A stretch of 64,000 nucleotides of DNA from SSC3 sp963769585 (GTDB lineage: Bacteria > Actinomycetota > Actinomycetes > Propionibacteriales > Nocardioidaceae): positions 434,001 to 498,000 of the forward strand of contig CAVYMJ010000006.1 in the NCBI GenBank assembly GCA_963769585.1, read 5' to 3'. Each line of letters begins with the position of its first letter. Position 1 is the first letter of the stretch. The translations under genes were made by a program, and so were the position numbers. Positions 7,721 to 16,196 of the stretch are shown in pieces. The notes beneath the pieces were generated by a model. The model saw only the letters and a list, made by a program, of their open reading frames with translations, searched no databases and had not been told where the DNA came from.

Positions 7721-8080
7721 GTGAACCGCGAGGAGTACGTCGAGGCGGTGCTGTCGGTGGTAGAGCGGGTGCCACGCGGCCGGGTGACGACCTACGGAGC
7801 AGTGGCCGACGCGGTCGGGGTCGGAGGTCCGCGGCAGGTCGGTGCGGTCATGGCGACGTACGGCGGCCCGGTGCCGTGGTGGCGGGTGGTCCGTGCGGAC
7901 GGCAGCCTTCCCGCGTCGCACGACCACAGCGCGCGGCAGGCCTACCGCGCCGAGGGCACGCCGCTGCGACCGAACGGTCGGGTGGATCTGGCAGCCGCTG
8001 CCTGGTGGCCCCTCAGCGAGCCCGGGTCCGCCGAGCCAGCTCGGCAAGGGCTGCCGGGAACACCTCCGCCGGCGGGGTGA
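7721..8080 (+). CDS. Alkyltransferase-like protein (MGMT fold, no catalytic Cys)
   Basis: A 119-residue protein matching the C-terminal DNA-binding half of O6-alkylguanine methyltransferase: the fold-opening YVEAVLSVVERVPRGRVTTYGAVA, then the Arg region GGPRQVGAVM. The PCHRV active-site motif is replaced by PWWRVV, so Trp (about residue 53) stands where the alkyl-accepting Cys should be. Such ATL proteins bind alkylated guanine and flag it for nucleotide-excision repair instead of repairing it directly. The position after moeZ matches Rv3204 of M. tuberculosis. The last 68 bp overlap the convergent AllG-like gene; the C-terminal tail (from about PGSAEPARQG) is low-complexity and lies in the overlap. 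Confidence 0.85.
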   Translation: MNREEYVEAVLSVVERVPRGRVTTYGAVADAVGVGGPRQVGAVMATYGGPVPWWRVVRADGSLPASHDHSARQAYRAEGTPLRPNGRVDLAAAAWWPLSEPGSAEPARQGLPGTPPPAG

Positions 8081-9404
8081 CCAGCCCGGCGCCGACCTGG
8101 CCCACGCCCGCGACCTTGCCGGCCATCCCGGTGTTGATCTGCGGCAGGATCCCGGTCCGGCAGACCGCGGCGACGTCGATCCCCGTCGGGGCACCCAGGA
8201 AGTCGAGCACCGGAATCGTCCAGCGTGGGCTCTCGGCCAGGGTGATCTCGTGCATCCGCCGCGTCGTCGCCAGCGCGTCGGGGACCGTACCGCCGACGAA
8301 GCGGACGATGGCCGGCGCCGTCGCCATCGAGAACCCGCCCAGGCCGGCGGTCTCCGTGATCGCCGAGTCGCCGATGTCCGGGTTCGCGTCCTCTGGCCCG
8401 AAGGACCCGAGGTACAGCCCGTCAGGAATCTCGGCGGGGCCGGTGAACCATTCGTCCCCGGTGCCCGCCACCTGGATGCCGAAGTCGGTGCCGTTGCGCG
8501 CCATCGCCACGACCATCGTCGAGCCGTCGATGCCGCGAGCCGCGTCCAGCGCGAGCTTGCAGGCTGGCATCGCGAGGTTGAGGAAGAAGTGGTCGTTGCC
8601 GCCGATGAAGCGCAGCGCCTCGGCCACGTCCGAGGCGTCCCCGCCCACCATGGCCGGCGCGAGGTCGCGCAGCAGCATCAAGGTGCCAGCTCGGTTTCGG
8701 TTGTGCGCCTCATCGCCCATCTGCAGCATCTGCGTGAGGATGCCGGTGACGTCGACCGGCCCTGCCGTTCGCACGGCGTCGGCCAGGAGCGGGCCGAGCA
8801 CCTCCGACATCCAGCGCAGCCTGGTGAGAACGTCGGGGGAGTAGGCGCCGTACCGCAGCACCTTGCCCAGGCCCTCGTTGAGCGAGCAGTAGGCGCGTTG
8901 GCCGCTGGCCGGGTCCTCGAGCACGAACATCCACATCGAAGGCGAGACGACTCCTGCCATCGGGCCCACCGTGGCGTGGTGGTGGCAGGGGTCCAGGCTC
9001 ACCGACTCTCCCGACTCGAACAAGGTAGCTGCGTCCTCGGGGCGCTCGACCAGCCCCTCGTAGGCAGCGGCTCCCATCAGCGCGCCGCGCAGAGGGCCGC
9101 TCGCGCGCGCCCAGTCGATGGGCGGTCCGGCGTGCAGGAACTGGCCCTGCTCAAGACCGAGCACGTCGGCCGCGGGCGCGACGTCGACCAGGACTGCCTG
9201 GGCGCTCAGGACGGCCGCGACCGCGCGCTGGTTGGCCTGGCTGCGTAGCGGGTCCGTCGCCACGGTCGCCAGGTCTGCGGCCGAACCCGGCATCGGGGGC
9301 TGCCAGTCCACCCGGGTCACGGAGACGGCCTGGCCCTCCACGGCGCCGGCGAAGAGCTCTGCGCCGACGGTGACGACGCGGCTGGGCGGCTGACTGGGCC
9401 TCAT
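8013..9404 (-). CDS. DUF1116 protein, AllG/YlbE-like carbamoyltransferase subunit
   Basis: A 463-residue DUF1116 protein. Recognisable blocks include GPMAGVVSPSMWMFVLED, YCSLNEGLGKVLRYGAY, MLQMGDEAHNRNRAGT and ETAGLGGFSMATAPAIV. In E. coli the homologue YlbE (AllG) is one of three subunits, with FdrA (AllF) and YlbF (AllH), of oxamate carbamoyltransferase. That enzyme moves the carbamoyl group between oxalurate and phosphate. Here all three genes are present in a row and overlap by 4 bp, so a complex is expected. The substrate may differ, because no allantoin genes are present. It is third in the leftward operon and collides with the ATL gene. Confidence 0.85.
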   Translation of the reverse strand: MRPSQPPSRVVTVGAELFAGAVEGQAVSVTRVDWQPPMPGSAADLATVATDPLRSQANQRAVAAVLSAQAVLVDVAPAADVLGLEQGQFLHAGPPIDWARASGPLRGALMGAAAYEGLVERPEDAATLFESGESVSLDPCHHHATVGPMAGVVSPSMWMFVLEDPASGQRAYCSLNEGLGKVLRYGAYSPDVLTRLRWMSEVLGPLLADAVRTAGPVDVTGILTQMLQMGDEAHNRNRAGTLMLLRDLAPAMVGGDASDVAEALRFIGGNDHFFLNLAMPACKLALDAARGIDGSTMVVAMARNGTDFGIQVAGTGDEWFTGPAEIPDGLYLGSFGPEDANPDIGDSAITETAGLGGFSMATAPAIVRFVGGTVPDALATTRRMHEITLAESPRWTIPVLDFLGAPTGIDVAAVCRTGILPQINTGMAGKVAGVGQVGAGLVTPPAEVFPAALAELARRTRAR

Positions 9405-10831
9405 CCGAGCAGGTCCAGGGCTCGGCGCGTCGCCTGCGCGTTGGAGAGGTAGACCTCAGCGCCCGCCTCGGCCAGAGCCGACGCCTGTCGCTGGAGGCCC
9501 TGCGGGTCCGCCTCGGTACCGACACACGCCACGACGACAGGCTGGCCGACCGCACGGATGGCCGGTGCCAGCAAGCCGGCGGGATCGGGCTCCGCGCCGT
9601 GACCGAGCACCACGTCGAGCAGCAGTACGCCGGTGGCCGGGTCGGCAGCCGCGCGGGCAAGCTGGTCGAGGCGCAACGTGGGGTCGATCATCGGGTGAGC
9701 CCGCCCTTGGGTCAGCGCGTCGTCGCCGAAGTCCACCATCGTGTGCGTTCCGGCGGTGAGCGACCCGTCCAGCGCCAGCTCGGGGGTGAGCGGGATGTTG
9801 CTGCGGATCGGGCCGAGTCGCTCACTGGCGATCAGCATCGCCTCGTCGCACAGGGTGCCGCCGACGAAGAGCCCGCGGAGCAGGCCCGAGGCTGCCGGCG
9901 TGGCCTGCCCCCATGAAGGCCACGCCGGCTCCCGCCCGGGAAGAAGCTCACCCAGCAGGTCTTCGCACGCACTGGTGAGGTCGGGCTGACCTGCTCCGAG
10001 GAGGGCGAAGCGGACCGGGGTGGCCAGGGTGCCGGCGTACCGGCGCAGGTCGTCAGCGACCGCTCCCGCAGGAGGCTTCGACACCACCACGATGTGCTCG
10101 ACAGCCGGGTCCTCATCGAGGCGGCGCAGGGCCTCGCGGGTGGAGAGGCCACCCACCTCGGCGGAGAGGTCGCGCCCGCCCACGCCCAGGGCGGCGGCGA
10201 CCCCGACCCCCGCGGCGTCGAGCAGGCACAGGAGCTGCTGGCATCCGGTGCCCGAGGCGGCCACGATTCCGACCGGCCCGGGACGTACGACGTTGGCGAA
10301 CCCGAGCCCGAGGCCACCGACCACGGCCGTTCCGCAGTCCGGGCCCATCACCAACAGCCCACGGGCGGACGCAGCGCGCTTGAGGGCCACCTCCTCGGCG
10401 AGGGGAACGTTGTCGCTGAAGATCATCACGTCCGCCCCGGCGTCCAGCGCGTCCATCGCCTCGACGGTCGCGCTGGCTCCGGGAACGGAGACCAGAACGA
10501 GGTCTGCGCCTGAACGCAGCGCACTGCGCGCAGTCCGGGCCGGGACCTCTCGCTCACCGGTGGACCGGTCCCGCCGACCAGCCATCGCTGAAGCGACGGC
10601 CGCCAGCGCTGCGTCGAGGCTGGCTTCGTCGACGTCGAGGGCGACGACGAGGTCGTTCGGCGTGCTCTCGGGTACGTCGAAACCCATGTCCGCCAGGACC
10701 TCGAGGTTGAGAGGAGTGGCCATCGCGACCTGAGCCGCCCTAACGCCGGGCAGGGCCGCGACGTCGCGGCTGACCTGCAGCAGGGTGACCGAGTCGGCGT
10801 ACGCGCCGGGTCGTAGCTCGACGTGGATCAT
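9401..10831 (-). CDS. FdrA/AllF-like subunit (acyl-CoA synthetase superfamily)
   Basis: A 476-residue FdrA-family protein. It starts with a short N-terminal module (ELRPGAYADSVTLLQVSRDVAALPGV), followed by Rossmann-type domains like those of succinyl-CoA synthetase alpha. Visible motifs are VMIFSDNVPLAEEVALKR, GPDCGTAVVGG and GIVAASGTGCQQLL. E. coli FdrA (AllF) belongs to the oxamate carbamoyltransferase complex. The DUF2877 (AllH-like) stop and the DUF1116 start each overlap this gene by 4 bp, so stoichiometric translation is likely. Both the phosphate-binding loop (GIVAASGTGC) and the acyl/carbamoyl-handling region look intact. Confidence 0.88.
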   Translation of the reverse strand: MIHVELRPGAYADSVTLLQVSRDVAALPGVRAAQVAMATPLNLEVLADMGFDVPESTPNDLVVALDVDEASLDAALAAVASAMAGRRDRSTGEREVPARTARSALRSGADLVLVSVPGASATVEAMDALDAGADVMIFSDNVPLAEEVALKRAASARGLLVMGPDCGTAVVGGLGLGFANVVRPGPVGIVAASGTGCQQLLCLLDAAGVGVAAALGVGGRDLSAEVGGLSTREALRRLDEDPAVEHIVVVSKPPAGAVADDLRRYAGTLATPVRFALLGAGQPDLTSACEDLLGELLPGREPAWPSWGQATPAASGLLRGLFVGGTLCDEAMLIASERLGPIRSNIPLTPELALDGSLTAGTHTMVDFGDDALTQGRAHPMIDPTLRLDQLARAAADPATGVLLLDVVLGHGAEPDPAGLLAPAIRAVGQPVVVACVGTEADPQGLQRQASALAEAGAEVYLSNAQATRRALDLLG

Positions 10832-11532
10832 GCGGCGAGGCTCATCCCGAGGGCCAGGCCGGTGCCCGAGGTGTGACCGACGTTGACCAGCGCGTCGATG
10901 CTGGTGCAGGAACGGAGCAGGTCGGCGAACTCGGGGATCACCTCGCCCCGGATGGCGCAGCCGAGCAGTGTGGCCGACAGCGTGGTGGTCCGGGCCGAGA
11001 GGTTGAGCACCGCGTCAGCCACCGGTTGGGTGGACAGGCCGAGAGCTCTGCGAGCCGCGAGCCAGCCGCACAGGACGTCGTCGCCGAGAGGGGTGAGGCC
11101 GCTGCCCCGGCCAAGGAGCAGCGGGACCGCCCGGGGGTCGTTCGACCCGAGCAGTGCCAGGGCGCCGGACGGAAGCTCCTCGGTCGTGAGGTGGACCGCG
11201 GGAAGCCGGTCGACCCGAGGGACGGTCGCGTCGACGAACCGCGACACGCTCACCTCGAGGTCGGGGAAGCGGATGCGTCCGTCGCCGACGATGGCTTCGT
11301 CTCCGAGCTCGCCCAGTTCGTCCAGGATGGTGCGAATCCCGCACGGCAGGGCTACCGCCGTCCGGGACAGGATGCCGACGCAGACACCCCTGTCGTCGAC
11401 GTACACGGCATCGTGGCCCCGGTGTACGACCTGGGCCCTACGCGCGGGCCTGGCCAGCCGGTCGTGAACCCACGCGGTCGCGGCGCCCGTAACAGCTGTG
11501 ACGAGCGGACTCGTGGAACTCACGAGACGCAC
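10828..11532 (-). CDS. DUF2877 protein, AllH/YlbF-like subunit
   Basis: About 234 residues (more if an earlier start is used) of the DUF2877 family. The characteristic block is LLGRGSGLTPLGDDVLCGWLA, followed by ATLLGCAIRGEVIPEF. It is the counterpart of E. coli YlbF (AllH). The start is uncertain: GTG 11532, GTG 11523 and TTG 11598 are all in frame and none has a good ribosome binding site. GTG 11532 is chosen because TTG 11598 would leave no leader before the divergent PucR gene. It is first in the leftward operon, and its promoter must lie in the short gap shared with pucR, beside the palindrome at 11567-11579. Confidence 0.78.
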   Translation of the reverse strand: MRLVSSTSPLVTAVTGAATAWVHDRLARPARRAQVVHRGHDAVYVDDRGVCVGILSRTAVALPCGIRTILDELGELGDEAIVGDGRIRFPDLEVSVSRFVDATVPRVDRLPAVHLTTEELPSGALALLGSNDPRAVPLLLGRGSGLTPLGDDVLCGWLAARRALGLSTQPVADAVLNLSARTTTLSATLLGCAIRGEVIPEFADLLRSCTSIDALVNVGHTSGTGLALGMSLAA

Positions 11533-11566
11533 GCTATGCGCTCGGGTACCGTCGAGCCGATGGTAG

Positions 11567-11579
11567 GTGTTGCCAACAC
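11567..11579. promoter_or_regulatory. Palindrome in the allH/pucR divergent promoter, candidate PucR site
   Basis: GTGTTGCCAACAC is a perfect odd-centred palindrome between the two divergent starts. Its core TGCCAA recurs in an inverted repeat in front of hyuA (21160-21188). It is a natural candidate for the operator of the adjacent PucR regulator; binding is inferred. Confidence 0.5.
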
Positions 11580-11601
11580 TCAGGCCGGGGAGGTGCAAGA
11601 G

Positions 11602-13230
11602 TTGATAACCACGTCGGACGGCATCTCGATCTCAGCGCTCCTCGAGCTGGACGCCATGAAGGGAACCACCCTCCTGGCCGGTGCCCTGGGGCTCGATCGC
11701 CGTCTCACCGGCGTCGCCGTACTGGAGGCTCCCGCCGACATCGGTTTCGTGCGTGCCGACGAGCTGCTGGTCACCAGTGGCTACCCGCTTGCCGATGCTT
11801 CGCCGCAGATCCTCAGCGAGCTGCTGCGCGACCTCGCGGAACATCACGTGGCTGGGATCGGCATCACCTTCGGCCGGCACCTGGCGGCGTTCCCCGCGCT
11901 GGTGCTGAGCCTCGCCGACGAACTGGGCCTCCCGGTGCTCGAACTGCCCGACGGGGTGGTGTTCGGTGACATCGCCCACGAGCTCTACCGGCTGTTGAAC
12001 CAGCATGAGTCAGGAGCCGTCGAGCGCATCGACGCGCTGCACACTGCGCTGTCCCAGATCGTCTTGGAGGGCGGGGACCTCAACGACATCGCAGCCGAGA
12101 CCGCCAGGGTGCTCTCCATCGGGGTGCTGGTGACCTCGACGGACGGGCGCGAGCGGGCGGCTGCGCTGAGCGACGAGCTGCGGGCGGAGCTTGTCGCCGC
12201 CCAGATGTTCGACGACACCGGCCGGTTCCGGGTCGAGAAGGCAGGCTCGGTGCCGCTGCGTCTGGGTCCCGGCGAGGTGCGGACCATCCGGGTGGCGGGT
12301 GCCGGCTCCGACCTGGCTCGGCTTGCCTGTTTCAGCCCGGACCGGCTGCTGGGGGCGGCCGACCTCGATGCGCTGGAGCGCGCCGCCACGGTCGCTGCCC
12401 TCGTGGTCACCCAGCACGCGGCGGTCACGGCCGTCGAGAACAAGTACCAGGGCGACTTCCTGCGCGACGTCTTCCTCGACCGGGCGGGGGACGAGGCCTT
12501 CGTGGTCGAGCACGCCACGACGTTCGGCTGGACGCTCGACCGGCCCCTGGTCGTACTGACCGCGGAGCTCGACCCGAGCGACGAGCCGGTCTCCGAACGG
12601 GTACGCCGGGAGTGGCAGGAGCGGTTCGCCGCGGCCTGGCGTCAGGTCTGCGCGGCGCGCGACCGGTCCATCCCGTCGGTCGACTTCTCCACGGAGGTGG
12701 TCAGTCTGGTGCCGGCACCGGGTGACGGCTCGGTGCGCGACGCGGTGGGCCGGCTGGTAGCCGACGTTGCGGGGGACCGGGGCGGCGGGCGCCGAGGGTT
12801 CTCAGTGGGGGTGAGCCGGACGGTCTCGTCCCTGGCCGACCTGCCCGCCGCCTATAACCAGGCTCGCCGGGCCACGACCGTGGGCCGCCGGATCAGCGGC
12901 CCGAAGAACACAACGTGGTTCGACGATCTGGGCCTGCACCGGCTGATCGCCCTGGTGCCCGATGCGACCGAGTTGCAGGAGTTCGCCCGGGACGTGCTCA
13001 AAGACCTGGCCAAGGACACCACGGACGCCGCAGACCTGCGCACCACGCTGCAGGTGCTGCTCGACACCAATCTGAACGTCGCCGAGGCCGCCCGGCTGCA
13101 GTTCTTCCACTACAACACGATGCGCTACCGGGTCAGCAAGCTCGAGCGGATGCTCGGTCCCTTCACCACCGACCCGCACCTGCGTCTCAATGTGGCGGTG
13201 GCGCTGCAGGTGCTGGAGATGCGCGGCTAG
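11602..13230 (+). CDS. PucR-family transcriptional regulator
   Basis: A 542-residue regulator with an N-terminal PucR domain (SISALLELDAMKGTTLLAG and EAPADIGFVRADELLVTSGY), a central GGDEF-like region, and a C-terminal PucR-type helix-turn-helix (LLDTNLNVAEAARLQFFHY and NTMRYRVSKLERMLG). PucR proteins control purine and other nitrogen-compound catabolism, usually as effector-dependent activators. TTG 11602 is preferred because GGGGAGG lies 8 nt upstream. ATG 11560 is in frame but has no comparable site and lies upstream of the palindrome. Gene order suggests it controls both the carbamoyltransferase operon to the left and the permease/hydroxylase operon to the right. Confidence 0.85.
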   Translation: MITTSDGISISALLELDAMKGTTLLAGALGLDRRLTGVAVLEAPADIGFVRADELLVTSGYPLADASPQILSELLRDLAEHHVAGIGITFGRHLAAFPALVLSLADELGLPVLELPDGVVFGDIAHELYRLLNQHESGAVERIDALHTALSQIVLEGGDLNDIAAETARVLSIGVLVTSTDGRERAAALSDELRAELVAAQMFDDTGRFRVEKAGSVPLRLGPGEVRTIRVAGAGSDLARLACFSPDRLLGAADLDALERAATVAALVVTQHAAVTAVENKYQGDFLRDVFLDRAGDEAFVVEHATTFGWTLDRPLVVLTAELDPSDEPVSERVRREWQERFAAAWRQVCAARDRSIPSVDFSTEVVSLVPAPGDGSVRDAVGRLVADVAGDRGGGRRGFSVGVSRTVSSLADLPAAYNQARRATTVGRRISGPKNTTWFDDLGLHRLIALVPDATELQEFARDVLKDLAKDTTDAADLRTTLQVLLDTNLNVAEAARLQFFHYNTMRYRVSKLERMLGPFTTDPHLRLNVAVALQVLEMRG

Positions 13231-13430
13231 GCCGTTCAATCCACGGAAATCGTTACGAGGTACAGCAGGATGGAGGGACACCCTTCCGGGAGGGGCAGAG
13301 GCAAGCGCGGACAAGGAGTGCCAGCAGGCTCAGCGTGCCTTCGGCAGGTGTCGCCAGTGCTGACCGAACTCCCGCCGCACTAGCGTCGGCCCAACTCGGG
13401 GATCGCGGTTGACCTGTGAGGAGGGCTTAG

Positions 13431-14876
13431 ATGTCCATGTTCAAGTGGAAAGTCGTCTACGGAGGAAAGACACCACCACCGGGCGCCGCGGTTGCCCCCG
13501 ATGAGCGGTTGTCGTGGGGCCGGACGGTCGGTCTGGGTGCCCAGCACGTCGTAGCCATGTTCGGGGCGACCTTCGTCTTCCCACTCATCATGGGCCTGGA
13601 CCCCAACCTCGCCATCATGATGAGCGGAATCGCGACGATCTGCTTCCTGCTGATCGTCAAGGGCGCTGTCCCCAGCTATCTGGGAACGTCCGCGTCGTTC
13701 GTCGGTGGAGCGTCGGCGATCTACGCCCAGAAGGGCGGGCCGGAAGACGTAACAGGCGCGATCCTGGTTGCCGGCGTCGTGCTCGCCCTCGTCGGAGTCG
13801 CCATCCACTACCTCGGGTCCGACGCTGTCAATGCGGTGCTGCCGCCGGTAGTCACCGGTGCCGTCGTGATGCTGATCGGCTTCAACCTCGCGCCTGTCGC
13901 CACCAACATCTACATGCCCGCCGACCCCTGGATGGCACTGATCACCATGGCCGCCGTCATCTTGATGGCCGTCGGTCTGCGCGGCTTCTTCGGGCGCATC
14001 GCGATCTTCCTCGGTCTGGTCTTCGGCTACGTGCTGTCCTGGTTGGCCGATCTCATGTTCGACGGCAGCCGCGTGAACTGGACCCAGGTCAAGGCCGAGG
14101 ACTGGCTGGGCTTCCCGAGCAAGACCGTGGAAGGGCTGGTCGGCAACCAGAACGAGCTGGGCAACATGTCCTCCGTCGGCTGGCACCTGCCGGACTTCTC
14201 CATCACGTTCACCTTGCTGGTGCTCCCCGCTGTGATCGCCCTCGTCGCGGAGAACGTGGGACACGTCAAGGCAGTCGCGGAGATGACAGAGCGAGACCTC
14301 GACCCCGTGATGGGTCGCGCGGTCGCGGCCGACGGCGTCGGAACCGTGATCACCAGCGCGGTAGGTGGCTCCCCGACGACGACCTACGCGGAGAACATCG
14401 GCGTGATGGCTGCGACCCGTGTGTACTCCACAGCCGCGTACTTCGTCGCCGCCACGGTGGCGATCCTGCTCGGCCTGGTGCCGAAGTTCGGTGCGGTCGT
14501 GAGCGCGACGCCGCCTGCTGTCCTGGGCGGGATCACGCTGGTGCTCTACGGCATGATCGGACTCCTGGGTGCCAAGATCTGGAAGGAGAACCGCGTCGAC
14601 TTCGGCGACCCGGTCAACCTCGTTCCGGCCGCGGCTGGTCTGATCATGGGCATCGGTCTCGGAACGGACGGGTTCTTCGCGATCAGCGACGACTTCACCC
14701 TCGGCGGCATCGCCATGGGCACACTGATCATCGTGATCGGCTACCACCTCGCCCGCTGGATCGCGCCGCGCTACGCCGACGACGGCGCGCTCATCGCGGT
14801 CGGCCGCAAGGGCGTCCATCGCGAAGACCATGCGGAGCCACACGCTGCCCCTGACGACGCGGGAAAGGACGACTGA
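13431..14876 (+). CDS. NCS2-family uracil/xanthine-type permease
   Basis: A 481-residue membrane transporter of the nucleobase-cation symporter 2 family, with about 12-14 hydrophobic segments. Family motifs are visible: QHVVAMFGATFVFPLIMGLD near the N-terminus, LVAENVGHVKAVAEMTERDL (the acidic substrate-site helix) and SAVGGSPTTTYAENIGVMAATRV. It imports uracil, xanthine or a related ring with protons. The start follows GAGGAGG. The 200-bp leader (13231-13430) is long and contains a small hairpin near 13271-13290, but I recognise no riboswitch. It is the first gene of the run into the molybdenum hydroxylase, which suggests that its cargo is the hydroxylase substrate. Confidence 0.9.
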   Translation: MSMFKWKVVYGGKTPPPGAAVAPDERLSWGRTVGLGAQHVVAMFGATFVFPLIMGLDPNLAIMMSGIATICFLLIVKGAVPSYLGTSASFVGGASAIYAQKGGPEDVTGAILVAGVVLALVGVAIHYLGSDAVNAVLPPVVTGAVVMLIGFNLAPVATNIYMPADPWMALITMAAVILMAVGLRGFFGRIAIFLGLVFGYVLSWLADLMFDGSRVNWTQVKAEDWLGFPSKTVEGLVGNQNELGNMSSVGWHLPDFSITFTLLVLPAVIALVAENVGHVKAVAEMTERDLDPVMGRAVAADGVGTVITSAVGGSPTTTYAENIGVMAATRVYSTAAYFVAATVAILLGLVPKFGAVVSATPPAVLGGITLVLYGMIGLLGAKIWKENRVDFGDPVNLVPAAAGLIMGIGLGTDGFFAISDDFTLGGIAMGTLIIVIGYHLARWIAPRYADDGALIAVGRKGVHREDHAEPHAAPDDAGKDD

Positions 14877-14880
14877 CCCG

Positions 14881-15738
14881 TTGAAGCCGGCGTCGTTCTC
14901 GTTCGTCCGCCCGTCCTCCCTCGCCGAGGCGGTGGAGGCACTGGCGGCGGACGAGAACGCGAAGGTGCTGGCTGGCGGCCAGTCGCTGATCCCGCTGCTG
15001 TCGATGCGGTTGGCCGCGCCGTCGATGCTGGTGGACATCAACGCGCTCGGCCTCGATGCGATCACCTGCTCGGTGGACGGAGTCCGGATCGGAGCACTGG
15101 TCCGTCACGCCGCCCTCGAGGCCTCCGCAGAGGCGGCACGCGTGCAGCCGCTGCTCTCACGGGCGCTGAGGCTGGTCGCGCATCCCACCATCCGCAACAG
15201 GGGTACGACGCTGGGCTCGATCGTCCACGCCGACGCCTCTGCCGAGATGCCGGCGGTGCTCTCCCTGCTTGGCGGATCGTTGACGGTGGCATCGACCCGA
15301 GGCACGCGAACGATCCCCGCCAGCGAGCTCTTCGCCGGCCCGATGGAGTCGACGCTGCGCCACGACGAGATCGCCGTCGAGGCGTTCTTCCCGGCCCTGT
15401 CCGCCGGCACGGGCGTCGCAGTGGACGAGGTGGCGCGCCGTCACGGCGACTACGCGCTGTGCGGGGTCGCGGCCGCGGTGAGTGCGACCGACGGCACGGT
15501 CACCTCCGCCCGGGCGTCGTACCTGTCGGTCTGCGAGGTGCCCACGGTGGTCGACCTGACCGAGCTGTTCGTGAGCAGCGGCCTCACCGAGCGGTCCCTG
15601 GACGACGCCGGCGCCCTGGCGCTTGAGTCCCTGGACCCCGGCGATGACATCCATGCCACGACGGCGTACCGCAGCCAGCTCGTCCGGGTCCTGACCAGGC
15701 GCGTGCTGCAAGCCGCGTACGACGAGGCGGTTGCATGA
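14881..15738 (+). CDS. Molybdenum hydroxylase FAD subunit (CoxM type)
   Basis: A 285-residue FAD-binding middle subunit of a xanthine dehydrogenase/CO dehydrogenase-family enzyme. FAD contacts are visible: AGGQSLIPLLSMR (about residue 30) and NRGTTLGSIVHADASAE (about 105). TTG 14881 gives MKPASFSFVRPSSLAEAVEAL, the usual N-terminus; upstream in-frame ATG 14830 lies inside the permease gene. It lies 4 bp after the permease stop and its own stop overlaps the 2Fe-2S subunit by 4 bp. It passes electrons from the iron-sulfur clusters to the final acceptor. Confidence 0.88.
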   Translation: MKPASFSFVRPSSLAEAVEALAADENAKVLAGGQSLIPLLSMRLAAPSMLVDINALGLDAITCSVDGVRIGALVRHAALEASAEAARVQPLLSRALRLVAHPTIRNRGTTLGSIVHADASAEMPAVLSLLGGSLTVASTRGTRTIPASELFAGPMESTLRHDEIAVEAFFPALSAGTGVAVDEVARRHGDYALCGVAAAVSATDGTVTSARASYLSVCEVPTVVDLTELFVSSGLTERSLDDAGALALESLDPGDDIHATTAYRSQLVRVLTRRVLQAAYDEAVA

Positions 15739-16196
15739 CCGAGATCCGGCTCACCGTCAACGGTGCGGTGTACGAGCTGAACGTCGAGCCGCGCCGGCTC
15801 CTCTCCGACGCCCTGCGCCACGACCTCCGGCTGACCGGCACGCATGTGGGCTGCGAGCACGGGGTCTGCGGTGCCTGCACCGTTCTCGTCGACGGTGCCC
15901 CGATGCGGTCGTGCCTGATGCTGGCGGTCTCCGCGACCGACTACGAGATCACCACCGTCGAGGGGCTGGCCAACCCCGACGGCACCCTGGGGCCGGTGCA
16001 GCAGGCGTTCAAGGACTGCCACGGCCTGCAGTGCGGCTTCTGCACTCCCGGCTTCCTGACCACGATCACCGCGGGCCTACGCGACAACCCGCACCCCACC
16101 AGGGACGAGGCGCGGGACATGGTCGCCGGCAACCTGTGCCGCTGCACCGGGTACCAGAACATCGTCGCGGCCGTGCTCAAGGCGGCGGACTCGTGA
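15735..16196 (+). CDS. Molybdenum hydroxylase 2Fe-2S subunit (CoxS type)
   Basis: A 153-residue small subunit with two [2Fe-2S] clusters. The N-terminal ferredoxin-like cluster Cys lie in GCEHGVCGACTVLVDG (about residues 42-52), with a further Cys in MRSCLML. The C-terminal four-helix cluster Cys lie in LQCGFCTPGF and LCRCTGYQN. Length and Cys spacing are standard for the xanthine dehydrogenase family. ATG 15735 overlaps the FAD-subunit stop (ATGA), and the stop overlaps the large-subunit GTG, so the three subunits are tightly coupled. Confidence 0.93.
   Translation: MTEIRLTVNGAVYELNVEPRRLLSDALRHDLRLTGTHVGCEHGVCGACTVLVDGAPMRSCLMLAVSATDYEITTVEGLANPDGTLGPVQQAFKDCHGLQCGFCTPGFLTTITAGLRDNPHPTRDEARDMVAGNLCRCTGYQNIVAAVLKAADS

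Noticed and set aside
10873..11601. N-terminal extension of PucR back to 10873
   Set aside because: It would overlap the AllH-like gene on the other strand, and its residues are unlike any PucR domain. TTG 11602 has a strong ribosome binding site.
13231..13430. Riboswitch in the long leader of the permease gene
   Set aside because: A few weak hairpins exist but none matches a purine, guanidine, preQ1 or other known consensus that I can recognise.
13380..15065. 561-codon minus-strand frame over the permease
   Set aside because: Antisense shadow of the NCS2 permease and FAD-subunit genes; composition is low-complexity and charged.
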